Of a stretch of 64,000 bases of DNA, positions 34,001 to 38,500 are shown piece after piece. The notes under the pieces are model-generated. The model worked only from the letters and a program-made list of their open reading frames with translations, did no database searches and had not been told where the DNA came from. Numbering within the stretch: the first letter of the stretch is position 1; the number at the start of each line of letters is the position of its first letter. This DNA is from Streptomyces cinnamoneus. Lineage in GTDB: Bacteria; Actinomycetota; Actinomycetes; Streptomycetales; Streptomycetaceae. The DNA lies in assembly GCF_002939475.1 (NCBI RefSeq), contig NZ_PKFQ01000001.1, forward strand, positions 5,391,001 to 5,455,000, read 5' to 3'. The translations under genes were made by a program, and so were the position numbers.

Positions 34001-35525
34001 GGTCCAGCTCGGGATCGGCCTGGACGAAGGACTTCAGACGGTCGGCCTGCGCCCGCAGCGCCGCCTCGCCCTCGCCCGACAGCACCCACGGAACGGCCGG
34101 CAGCGCGACCCGCTCCGCCACGGACCCGCCCTCGGGCCCGTCCGCAGCCGCCACCTGCTCCAGCACGACGTGGGCGTTGGTGCCGCTCACGCCGAACGCG
34201 GACACGCCCGCCCGCCGCGGCCTGTCGGCCCCGGGCCACTCCGTCCGCTTCGTCAGCAGCTCCACCGCGCCGGCGGTCCAGTCGACGTGCGGCGACGGCT
34301 CGTCGACATGCAAGGTCTGCGGGAGCACGCCGTGCTGCATCGCCATGACCATCTTGATGACGCCGGCGACACCGGCGGCTGCCTGCGTGTGGCCGATGTT
34401 GGACTTGATCGAGCCGAGCAGCAGGGGCTGTTCGCGGTCCTGCCCGTAGGTGGCCAGCAGCGCCTGCGCCTCGATGGGGTCACCGAGGGTCGTGCCGGTG
34501 CCGTGGGCCTCCACCGCGTCCACGTCCGCAGCAGCCAGGCCCGCGTTCGCCAGCGCGGCACGGATCACCCGCTGCTGCGAAGGCCCGTTGGGGGCGGTCA
34601 GGCCGTTCGACGCGCCGTCCTGGTTGACGGCCGAACCCCGCACCACTGCCAGCACCTTGTGCCCGTTGCGCACGGCGTCCGACAGCCGTTCCACGAGCAG
34701 CATGCCGACGCCTTCACCCCAGCCCGTGCCGTCCGCACCGGCGGCGAAGGACTTGCAACGGCCGTCCGCCGCGAGCCCGCGCTGCCGCGAGAACTGGACG
34801 AACGTGCCCGGCGTCGCCATGACCGTGACACCGCCGGCGAGCGCCAGCGAGCATTCGCCGTTGCGCAGCGCCTGCACCGCCAGGTGCAGGGCGACCAGCG
34901 ACGACGAACACGCCGTGTCCACCGTCACCGCCGGCCCCTCAAGGCCGAACGTGTAGGAGACGCGGCCCGAGGCGACGCTCGCCGCGCTGCCGATGCCGAC
35001 GTACCCCTCCAACTCGTCCGGCACGGACGGCAGCCGCGAGACGTAGTCGGAGTACATCAGGCCGGCGAACACGCCGGTCCGGCTGCCCCGTACGTCGGCG
35101 GCCCGGATGCCCGCCCGCTCGAACACCTCCCACGAGGCCTCCAGCAGCAGCCGCTGCTGCGGGTCCATCGCCAGGGCCTCACGCGGGGATATGCCGAACA
35201 GGCCAGGGTCGAAGTCGGCGACGTCATGGACGAACGCGCCCTCGCGGGCGTACGAGCGGCCTGCGCGGTCGGGATCCGGGTCGTACACCCCGTCCAGGTC
35301 CCAGCCGCGGTCGGCGGGGAACCCGCCCACCGCGTCCACCGACGAGTCGGCGAGCCGCCACAGGTCCTCCGGCGAGGCCACCCCGCCGGGGAAACGACAG
35401 CTCATCCCGATGATCGCGATCGGTTCCCGGCTCTTCGCCTCGACATCGCTGAGGCGTTGCCGGGTCTGGCGCAGATCGGTGGTGAGCTTCTTCAGGTACG
35501 CGAGAACCTTCTCGTCGTTCGACAT
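13086..35525 (-). CDS. Modular type I polyketide synthase, final five modules, no thioesterase
   Basis: A 7479-residue protein; domain order (approximate residues): N-terminal docking helix 1-32; module 1 KS-AT-KR-ACP 32-1480; module 2 KS-AT-KR-ACP 1490-2925; module 3 KS-AT-KR-ACP 2945-4440; module 4 KS-AT-DH-KR-ACP 4455-6135; module 5 KS-AT-DH(degenerate)-ACP 6160-7435; C-terminal helical tail to 7479. All five KS domains have DTACSSS, EAHGTGT and NIGH or NLGH; all ACPs have GFDS. It extends the chain by five units on the ACPs in the cytoplasm. The ATG at 35525 begins the docking helix MSNDEK; an ATG at 35576 that overlaps the previous stop (ATGA) would add 17 residues. There is no TE, no reductase and no C-terminal docking peptide, so it is probably the last PKS protein, with unusual release. 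Confidence 0.96.
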   Translation of the reverse strand: MSNDEKVLAYLKKLTTDLRQTRQRLSDVEAKSREPIAIIGMSCRFPGGVASPEDLWRLADSSVDAVGGFPADRGWDLDGVYDPDPDRAGRSYAREGAFVHDVADFDPGLFGISPREALAMDPQQRLLLEASWEVFERAGIRAADVRGSRTGVFAGLMYSDYVSRLPSVPDELEGYVGIGSAASVASGRVSYTFGLEGPAVTVDTACSSSLVALHLAVQALRNGECSLALAGGVTVMATPGTFVQFSRQRGLAADGRCKSFAAGADGTGWGEGVGMLLVERLSDAVRNGHKVLAVVRGSAVNQDGASNGLTAPNGPSQQRVIRAALANAGLAAADVDAVEAHGTGTTLGDPIEAQALLATYGQDREQPLLLGSIKSNIGHTQAAAGVAGVIKMVMAMQHGVLPQTLHVDEPSPHVDWTAGAVELLTKRTEWPGADRPRRAGVSAFGVSGTNAHVVLEQVAAADGPEGGSVAERVALPAVPWVLSGEGEAALRAQADRLKSFVQADPELDPADVGWSLVSTRTALSHRAVVVGTDRDELLAGLDALAAGVPVAGGLGVLFTGQGSQRLGMGRELYDAYPAFAAAWDDVCAELNRHLDRPLTDVVWGDDAELLGETLYTQTGLFALEVSLFHLVSSWGVKPDYLLGHSIGELAAAYVAGVWSLEDAARVVTARGRLMQALPTGGAMASIAAPENDVLPLLTDDVAIAAVNGPESVVLSGDEDAVQAIVDTLSGQGVKARRLRVSHAFHSPRMDAMLDDFATVLDDVTFHAPTLPVVSNLTGTLADEEMRTPHYWVRHVRETVRFADGLASLRELGVGTFLELGPDGSLTSLADGDGVPALRPGRPEATAVTTALGNLHVRGLDVDWTAVFPGTHPRVELPTYAFQRERFWLESGADAEAATSAVDAAFWDAVERGDVEALGVDAAQPLSEVLPALSSWRRAWRDQSVVDAWRYRYGWTPVAGLPTQPGLRGTWWVVGDAGDDVAAALTAAGADVHTVTTATEINGDTGTVTGVVSLLPAAETVSLVQTLGTAAIDAPLWCVTRGAVAVTDDDTVDPDQTTLWGLGRVIALEHPDRWGGLIDLPTELDEQTAATLCAVLGGTTTEDQLAVRGTRVWAGRLRRAATEGNAPGVWRTGGTALVTGGTGALGGHVARWLAGSGAEHIVLTGRRGADAPGAAELVAELEALGARARVEACDVADRDAVAALLGTIPDLRVVVHAAGVPSWGAVDDLSADAFESGTRAKVAGATHLDELTRDVDLDAFVLFSSIAGVWGSGNQSAYAAANAFLDGLAHRRRADGLAATSVAWGVWDGEGMAAQGADLLAGHGVLAMAPGLAVSALRQALLGDETAVVVADVDWARFGPRFTALRPSPLLSELLADVTEPAAPTGAFALRLRALSEAERTRAAVELVRTAAAAVLGHPGPEAVDAARTFQEIGFDSLTAVELRNRLTTATGIRPPATVIFDYPTPLALAAYLVSEVLGAAQEIVPATSATAPADDDPIVIVGMSCRFPGGVDSPEDLWRLVDTDGDAVSPFPTDRGWDLNGLYDPAPGRPGTSYTRVGGFVHGAGDFDPAFFGISPREALAMDPQQRLLLHTTWEAFERAGIPAADVRGSRTGVFVGASSQGYGAASASEGYFLTGSSSSVISGRVSYTFGLEGPAVTVDTACSSSLVALHLAVQALRSGECTLALAGGVTIMATPTAFVEFSRQRGLAADGRCKSFAAAADGTGWAEGVGMLLVERLSDAVRNGHKVLAVVRGSAVNQDGASNGLTAPNGPSQQRVIRAALANAGLGTADVDAVEAHGTGTTLGDPIEAQALLATYGQDREQPLLLGSIKSNIGHTQAAAGVAGVIKMVMAMQHGVLPQTLHVDEPSPHVDWTAGSVELLTERTEWPETGAPRRAGVSSFGVSGTNAHVILEQPSEVAEPVADRAELPAVPWVLSGEGEAALRAQADRLKTFVQADPELDPADVGWSLVSTRAALSHRAVVVGTNRDELLTGLENLTAGVPVTGALGVLFTGQGSQRLGMGRELYDAYPAFAAAWDEVCTQLNRHLDRPLTDVVWGEDAELLGETLYTQTGLFALEVALFHLVSSWGVKPDYLLGHSIGELAAAYVAGVWSLDDAAKIVTARGRLMQALPTGGAMASIAAPESDVLPLLTDDIAIAAVNSAGSVVISGDAAAVERVMETLSAQGVKTRRLRVSHAFHSPRMDAMLDDFATVLDDVTFHAPTLPVVSNLTGTLADEEMRTPHYWVRHVRETVRFADGLASLRELGVGTFLELGPDGSLTSLADGDGIAALRPNRPEATAVTTALGNLHVRGLDVDWTAVFPGTHPRVELPTYAFQQERFWLEPAADTEATTSAVDAAFWDAVERGDVEALGVDADQPFGDVLPALSSWRRARQEQSLVDSWRYHPSWTPVAGLPAQPGLRGTWWVVGDAGDDVAAALTAAGADVHTVTTATEINGDTGTVTGVVSLLPAAETVSLVQTLGTAAIDAPLWCVTRGAVAVTDDDTVDPDQTTLWGLGRVIALEHPDRWGGLIDLPTELDEQTAATLCAVLGGTTTEDQLAVRPSGVWGCRLSRVAPAGHEPAVWRGRGTALVTGGTGALGGHVARWLAGTGVERIVLTSRRGLEAPGAQDLVAELEALGADVTVAACDVTDRDALAALLATFPDLKTVVHAAGVLDDGVLESLTPERVREVIRVKADGARHLDELTRDHDLDAFVLFSSASATLGNAGQAGYAAANAYLDGLAHQRRTQGRTATSVAWGAWAESGMGAGHAGAMAPGLALTALQRVLGDDETMVLVADVDWETFGSRFTAARPSPLLAGLLGGEHLRAADGATGAFSSRLHGLPRVEQERTVLALVRGQVAAVLGHATPAAVDTSRTFQSVGFDSLTAVELRNRLTAATGVRTPASVVFDYPTPELLAGHLLDEILGTQPVAGAAALTAGAPAAADDDPIVIVGMSCRFPGGVDSPEELWRLLASGTDAMAAFPSDRGWNVTDGADGVSVRAGGFLYEAAEFDPGFFGISPREAIAMDPQQRLLLETAWEVFERAGISADSVKGTRTGVFVGTNGQDYGALVGNAPQRADGHLATGSAASVVSGRVSYTFGLEGPAITVDTACSSSLVALHLAVQALRTGECTLALAGGATVMATPTAFAEFSRQGALATDGRCKAFAAAADGTGWGEGVGMLLVERLSDAERNGHQVLAVVRGSAVNQDGASNGLTAPNGPSQQRVIRQALASARLTPQDVDAVEAHGTGTTLGDPIEAQALLATYGQDREQPLLLGSIKSNIGHTQAAAGVAGVIKMVMAMRHGVLPQTLHVDEPTPHVDWAAGSVELLSEQTEWPETGAPRRAGVSSFGVSGTNAHVILEQAPVVTEPDEARAELPAVPWVLSAQDEAGLRAQAVNLRSFLTTADPHPVDVAWSLASTRSMLAHRAVIVGADRDELLRGLDAVANGEPAQGVVTGVAGSPSGAVFVFPGQGSQWTGMALELIDTAPVFAERMRECAAALSAFVDWSLFDVLDDEDALRRVDVVQPVLWAVMVSLAELWRSYGVTPAAVIGHSQGEIAAACVAGGLSLEDGARIVALRSKALLALSGQGGMVSVPLPADQLHGRDGLSIAAVNGPASTVVSGDNDVLDALLVEFPQAKRIPVDYASHSPHVEQIETELAEALAPIAPRTGDIPFYSTVTGELTDTAHLDAAYWYRNLRHTVAFQPTVEHLLALGYTAFVEASAHPVLAAGVQDTAEAAGIAVLATGSLRRGEGDARRFLASLAEISAFGVAVDWQAVFAGTGARRVDLPTYPFQRERFWIERTATAVAPVAEADGEFWAAVEREDVESLATTLGLDGEQLGDLLPALSAWRRQRHERSALESLRYRAEWKPLTGNQPATLSGEWLIVVSEADVEHVWVAGVAEALSAHGAEPRLLVLGERELDRAALAEQLTDATAVSGVVSLVALDQRPHSVYPSVPVGFAWTVLLSQAMGDAGVGAPLWTLTRQAMSTGLHDVISGMPQALVWGLGRVIALEQPLHWGGLIDLPESVSPRALDCLAQVLSGVVDEDQVAIRAGGAYGRRLVHAPALNPDAPSWQPDGTVLVTGGTGALGGHVARWLVEQGAEHLVLTSRRGIAAPGAPELVAQLEAAGAKVTVAVCDVADRDQLATLIDEVGPLTAVVHTAALLDDGTVDSLTTEQLHRVLRVKADGAVNLHELTRDMDLSAFVLFSSMAGTAGTPGQGNYAPGNAFVDALAECRRAEGLPATSVAWGLWAGGGMGETEAGEVARRHGVPALDPDLAVASLRTAIEQGDPVVTVADIDWERHYVAFTATRPSPLLTDLPEVRQLVDTGAGARADDAGAGTPSALGDRLAGLDKAEQEEILLDLVRRHMAVVLGHSTPEAVPTDRAFMELGFDSVMAVEFRNRLGAATGLRLPATTVFDYPTPVALGRHIRSELLGSVAEPVRVEPAASVVDDDPIMIVGMSCRFPGGVDSPESLWRFLADGGDAMAEFPADRGWDLASLYNDDPGHQGTSYTRVGGFLDHATEFDAGFFGISPREAMAMDPQQRLLLEASWEAFEHAGIDPESLRGSATGVFAGTNGQDYVNLFSGDQSQELGGHVGTGNSASVMSGRVAYALGLEGPALTVDTACSSSLVALHLAVQALRTGECSLALAGGVTVMATPGLFVEFSRQRGLAVDGRCKAFAGAADGTGFSEGVGMLLVERLSDAERNGHRVLAVVRGSAVNQDGASNGLTAPNGPSQQRVIRAALRNAGLTAADVDAVEAHGTGTTLGDPIEAQALLATYGQDREQPLLLGSIKSNIGHTQAAAGVAGVIKMVMAMRHGVLPQTLHVDEPTPHVDWAAGSVELLTEQTDWPETNGPRRAGVSSFGVSGTNAHVVLEQPTAVPEPVTDRAGLPVVPWVLSGADENSLLAQVERLKAFVEGDPDLDPVDVGWSLASTRALLPHRAVIVGADREELLRGLVTVEAGTAPAETGRKTVFVFPGQGSQWTGMALELIDTAPVFAERMRECAAALSAFVDWSLFDVLDDEEALRRVDVVQPVLWAVMVSLAELWHSYGVTPAAVIGHSQGEIAAACVAGGLSLEDGARIVALRSKALLALSGQGGMVSVPLPADQLHGRDGLSIAAVNGPASTVVSGDNDVLDALLVEFPQAKRIPVDYASHSPHVEQIEAELAEALAPIAPRTGQVPFYSTVTGELTDTAHLDAAYWYRNLRETVAFQPTVEKLLDLGHTVFVETSPHPVLTIGIQDTADTKDVTVVATGTLRRDHGGLDRFFASLGGVHARGVEVDWQQVFAGSGARQVELPTYAFQRERYWLSPARPVAEAAGLGLGGVEHPLLGAVLVLPESGGSVLTGALSLAGQPWLADHTVLGTVVFPGAGFVELALQAGGRFGLTALHDLTMHDPLVIPDHDGVQIQVAVGAEDERRRRPVTVHSCRAGEWMLHASGTLAVADGARPAADRWAVWPPEGARRLDVSQTYAALDERGLGYGPVFQGLRAAWVRGDEVFAEVTLDPDAHADAALCGAHPALLDAALHGAALGGFLSDAGRAHVPSGWSGVSLHAVGASAVRVALAPAGTEATPDAVSVEVADVTGAPVLSVASLALRPLSGDRIEDTRGVARDALFRVDWAEVSVPDDTDTPVAEFSDIGADDVSVPEVVVLPCASDGDPVPEVVCRVLEAVQRWLSDGRCARSRLVVLTRGAVPAVPGEDVADLGGAAVWGLLRSAQNEHPDRFALVDHDGHPDSLAALPAALVSGRAHLALRRGRALAPQLAVTGRQGVSAPASLRERDTVLITGGTGALGGLVARDLVERHGVRDVVLAGRRGEEAPGAGELAGALRDLGASVRVVACDVADREAVAGLLGSLPDLRMVVHTAGVLDDAVIESLTAERVREVLRPKVEGAWHLHELTRDRDLAEFVVFSSSAGVLGSPGQGAFAAANSYLDALVAHRRAVGLPGVSVAWGLWAGRSGMSAHLSEQDLERMARSGAEPLSTEQGLRLLDVARTAADPVVLATPLDTAALQEQADAGVLPELFRGLVRTPLRRATAGGVEDESSLRRRLAGMPAAEQEQFVLDLVRAQVATVLGHSSPAAVDAGRTFQEIGFDSLIAVELRNRLGAATGVRLPATTIFDYPTPLVLAGHLRTELVGAGSELAVVDAGVPATTAAGDDDPIVIVGMSCRYPGGVASPEELWELLGAGRDAVSDLPADRGWDLDGLFSDDADESGTSYVRAGGFVYDADEFDADFFGISPREALAMDPQQRLLLEVAWEAFERAGIPATSVKGSRTGVFVGGASLGYGMGADQAAMEGSEGYFLTGGAGSVLSGRLSYSFGLEGPAVTVDTACSSSLVALHLAVQALRSGECSLALAGGVTVMATPGVFVEFSRQRGLAADGRCKAFADAADGTGWSEGVGMLLVERLSDAERNGHQVLAVVRGSAVNQDGASNGLTAPNGPSQQRVIRAALADAGLAASDVDAVEAHGTGTKLGDPIEAQAILATYGQDRERPLLLGSVKSNLGHTQAAAGVAGVIKMVMAMRHGVLPQTLHVDAPSSFVDWSAGAVELLTGQTAWPEAGRARRAGVSSFGVSGTNAHVILEQAPEVTEAAPATGPEESGPAVVPWVLSGQGERGLRAQAERLRSFLEREEGAALRPSDVGWSLATTRAVLSHRAAVVGSGREELLRGLAALAAGEPAPGVVVDSSAPGRLGVLFTGQGSQRVGMGRELYAAYPVFARAWDEVCAALDPYLERPLAEVVTDGTGVLDETASTQAALFALEVSLFRLVSSWGVKADYLLGHSIGELAAAYVAGVWSLPDAAKIVAARGRLMQALPAGGAMVAVGASEEDVEPLLTDRVAVAAVNGPQSVVLSGDEDAVQAVADVLAGRGAKTRRLRVSHAFHSPRMDGMLEEFAGVVATVAFHAPRIPVVSNVSGTVAGRELCTPDYWVRHVREAVRFSDGLARLRELGTATFLELGPDGTLTALAQAGAGGPEAAFVPALRADRSETVTVTTALAQLHVRGVPLDWASVFPGARRLELPTYGFQRTRFWLEPSRTAGEAADFGLGSLDHPLVGALVPLPGSGGGLLTGVLAADAGSWPAGRADGGPGPFPATGFVELVLQAGLQFGCHVVEELTAHEPLVLPEKGGVQVQVSVDGADESGRRRATVYGRDRHDGDWVRHATAVLCEGAPAEPERLEAWPPAGAVPLEESHVPAWRRGDEVFLDIALSAAAPATTVADAGRWAVHPALLDAALSPGILGGFTGDAAAVHLPSVWTGIGLHAVGASRLRVALSPAGPGTVALRAADGTGAPVLSVASLELRPASEEELGGATPSGDAVAAGPQRPAQIRRAAEPEPQEAAVSLVQRLAACSEEEQEELLLELVRDQIALVLGHTDGTLVDPERGLLEMGFDSVAAVRLRNQLAQETQLSLPSQLVFEHPTAVALARHLREEMLPDDAAAAILVLEELNKLDDSILGLDPSSAARIRIAGLLQGLSAKWL
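13220..17050 (-). other. PKS terminal module: KS-AT(malonyl)-degenerate DH-ACP
   Basis: Last module. The AT has GHSIGE (about 15180) and HAFHS (about 14880), hence malonyl-CoA. The DH-like region has lost the H-x3-G-x4-P motif (GSWPAGRADGGPGPFPATGF stands in its place), the GYxYGPxF segment is deleted, and the late motif reads LLDAALSP. No KR follows. The ACP (MGFDSVAAVR) is followed by about 45 residues of helical tail and the stop. A beta-keto thioester is the expected end state. Confidence 0.88.
17110..22170 (-). other. PKS module: KS-AT(methylmalonyl)-DH-KR(Tyr to Phe)-ACP
   Basis: Fourth module of the last protein. The AT has GHSQGE and YASHS, hence methylmalonyl-CoA. The DH looks complete: HTVLGTVVFP, GYGPVFQG and LLDAALHG. 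The KR retains LDD, but the catalytic tyrosine is phenylalanine (TTC at 17742-17744, about residue 5928) in GQGAFAAAN. The KR is expected to be inactive, so the DH has no hydroxyl substrate and a beta-ketone should remain. Confidence 0.85.
22200..26700 (-). other. PKS module: KS-AT(methylmalonyl)-KR(B-type)-ACP
   Basis: Third module of the last protein. The AT has GHSQGE (about 24870) and YASHS (about 24590), the methylmalonyl-CoA pattern. The KR has LLDDGTV and an intact NYAPGN active site, so it should give a B-type hydroxyl next to a methyl branch. The ACP serine is in MELGFDSVMA. Confidence 0.88.
26750..31047 (-). other. PKS module: KS-AT(malonyl)-KR(B-type)-ACP
   Basis: Second module of the last protein. 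The AT has GHSIGE (about 29230) and HAFHS (about 28940), hence malonyl-CoA. The KR has the LDD motif in AAGVLDDGVLE and an intact Ser/Tyr/Asn set (GYAAAN), so a B-type D-hydroxyl is expected. The AT-to-KR linker is almost identical to that of the preceding module. Confidence 0.88.
31060..35430 (-). other. PKS module: KS-AT(malonyl)-KR(A-type)-ACP
   Basis: First module of the last PKS protein. The AT has GHSIGE (about 33590) and HAFHS (about 33300), the malonyl-CoA pattern. The KR lacks LDD and carries Trp in SSIAGVWGSG eight residues before the catalytic Tyr, the mark of an A-type (L-hydroxyl) reductase. It is the only clear A-type KR in the window. Predicted product step: an L-configured beta-hydroxyl, no methyl branch. 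Confidence 0.88.
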
Positions 35526-35572
35526 CTGTTCGCCATTCCCCTCGATGACTACTGGTCGGACGTTCGTGCCGG

Positions 35573-38500
35573 TCATGACCCATCGAGTTCCTGGTCGATG
35601 ATGCCGAACATGTCTTCCAAAGAGGCCGATTCCAAGTCCTGCCCGGCCCCCTCGTCCTGGGCAGGTCGCTGCATGTCGGTCCACATCGCAACGATGGATT
35701 CCATCCGCGGCGACAGCCTCTCACGCAGGGTGGCGTCCTCGGCCATGGCGGAGATCACAGAAGCGATCTTGTCCAGCTCCCGGAGCCGGACCTCCACCGG
35801 ATCGGCGGCCTCGGGTGCGACCTGCGCCAACAGGTGCGCACCCAGCGCGGCGGGCGTCGGATAGTCGAAGATCGCCGTCGCCGCCAGCCGCACGCCGGTG
35901 GCGGCGGTGAGGCGGTTGCGCAGGTCGACCGCCGTCAGCGAGTCGAAGCCGATCTCCTGGAACGTGCGTGCCGCGTCGACCGACCGCGCGTCCGCGTGCC
36001 GGAGCACCGACGCGACCTGACCCCGCACCAGGTCCACCACCAACTGGCCCTGCTCCCCGGCCGACAGCTCGGCCAGGCGGCGCCGCAGGCCCGCCCCGCC
36101 GTCACCCGTGCCGGCCACCCGGCGGACCGGCGCCGCCGGCACCAGACCGCGCAGGACGGGCGGCACGGCGCCGGCCGCCGCCAGCGCCCGGACGTCCAAC
36201 GGGCTGGCGACCGGCGCGGCGTCGGCACCGCGGCACGCGGCGTCGAACAGCTCAAGGCCCTGCTCGACGGACAGCGGCATCGCGCCCTTGCCCCTCATCC
36301 GGGCCAGGTCGTCGTCCGACAGGTGCGTGGTCAGCCCGCTGCGCCGGTCCCAGAAGCCCCAGGCGACGGACACCGCCGCCTGCCCCTGCGCCCGCCGGTG
36401 GGCCGCCAGCGCGTCGAGGAAGGCGTTGGCAGCTGCGTAGTTGGCCTGACCCGCGCTGCCCAGCACACCGGCAGCCGACGAGAACAGGACGAAAGCGTCC
36501 AGATCCAGACGGGCCGTCAGCTCGTGCAGGTGCCAGGCCGCGTCCGCCTTCGGACGCAGGACCGCGTCCACCTGACCGGCGGTCAACGAGCCGAGCACCC
36601 CGTCGGCGACGGCACCGGCGGTGTGCACGACCGCCCGCAACTCCGGAACCGTGTCCAGCAGCCCCGCCAGTTCCGTACGGTCACCCGCGTCGCACGCAGC
36701 GACCCGGACGCGGGCGCCCAGCGCCTCCAGCTCCGCGACCAACTCCCCGGCCCCCGGCGCGTCCGCACCGCTGCGGCTGGCCAGCACCAGGTCCTTTGCC
36801 CCGTGCTCGGACACCAGGTGCCGGGCGACCAGACCGCCCAGGGTCCCGGTACCGCCGGTGATCAGCACCGTGCCACGGTCCCAGGCGGGCGACCGCCCGC
36901 CGGGCTCGACCGCCGCCCTGGCCAGCCCGGGCACCAGCACGGTGCCCGCCCGCAGCGCCACATCGGGCTCGCCCGCCGTCAGCACCGCGGGCAGCACACC
37001 CAGTCCCGCATCGTCGTGGTCGACCACCACGATGCGGCCGGGGTTCTCCAACTGCGCGGTGCGCAGCAGGCCCCGCACCGCCGCACCGGCCAGGTCCTCC
37101 ACGTCGTCGCCCACGGCCGTCGCCACCGCACGGCGGGTCAGCACCACGAGGCGCGCGTCGGCGAACCGGTCGTCCGCCAGCCACTCCTGGACGACTCCCA
37201 GCACCCGGCGCACAGCCGCCCCGGCCGCCTCCGCGGCCGAACCGTCACGCACGTCGTGCGGGCACGGCAACAGCAGCACGTCCGGCACCCGCTCGACCAC
37301 GGCCAAACCGTCGGCGAGCTCCACCGACACCCCGGCCGTCTCCAGCGCGGTCGTCAGCTTCAACTCGTCGTCGTGGCCGCCCAGCAGCGTCCAGAGGGCC
37401 GGCTGCGCCACGTCGGACACGGCGGGGACGGACAGCTCCGTCCAGTCCAGCCGGAACAACGCGTCGACCGCACGGCCGCCACCCGCCCCGACCAGCCGCT
37501 GCTCGGCCAGCGGACGCATCACCAACGCGTCCACGGCCAGCACCGGCTCGCCCGCCGCGTCGGCGACCCGCACGCTCACCGTGTCCGCCCCGGCCGGCCG
37601 CAACGCCACCCGCACTGTCGAGGCGCCCACGGCGTGCAGGCTCACCCCGGTCCAGGCGAACGGCAGATATCCCTGACCGGGCTCGGTGACGAACGACCCC
37701 AGGGCGATGCCGTGCAGCGCCGCGTCCAGCAGCGCCGGATGGATCCCGCACCGCGCCGCGTCGCCCCACGTCTGTTCGGGCAGCGCCACCTCCAGGAACA
37801 CGTCGTCCCCGCGGAGCCACGCCGCGCGCAGGCCCTGGAAGGACGGGCCGTACCGGTAACCCCGGTCGGCCATCCCCTCGTACACCTCGCTGACGTCGAC
37901 CTGCTCGGCACCGGCAGGCGGCCAGGCCCGCAGATCCTCCTCCTGCCCGGCCGGAGCGGACCGGTCGGCCGCACCCAGGACGCCCGTCGCGTGACGCACC
38001 CAGTCGCCGTCACGCTGCGAGAACACCGTGAGCGCCCGGTGACCGGACTCCTCCGCACCGCCGACGGACACCTGGAGCTGAACGGTCTCGTGCTCCGGCA
38101 GCACCAGCGGCTCGTGCAGGGTCAGCTCGTCGAGGACGTCGCAGCCGAACAGGGCGCCCGCCTGCAGCGCGAGCTCCACGAAAGCGGCTCCCGGAAGCAG
38201 CACCACACCCTGCACGGTGTGGTCGGCCAGCCAAGGCTGCCCGGCCAGCGACAGCGCACCGGTCAGCACACAGCCGTCCGAGTCCGGCAGCGGTACCGCC
38301 GCACCCAGCAGGGGGTGATCGACGCCACCGAGGCCCAGCACGGACGCGTCACCCGTGCCGCGCGCGGGCGCCAGCCAGTAGCGCTCGCGCTGGAAGGCGT
38401 AGGTCGGCAGCTCGACCTGCCGGGCCCCCGTCCCCTCGAACGCGGCTCGCCAGTTCACGTCCGCACCGGCGACCGATACCTCCGCCAGCGACCGCAGGAA

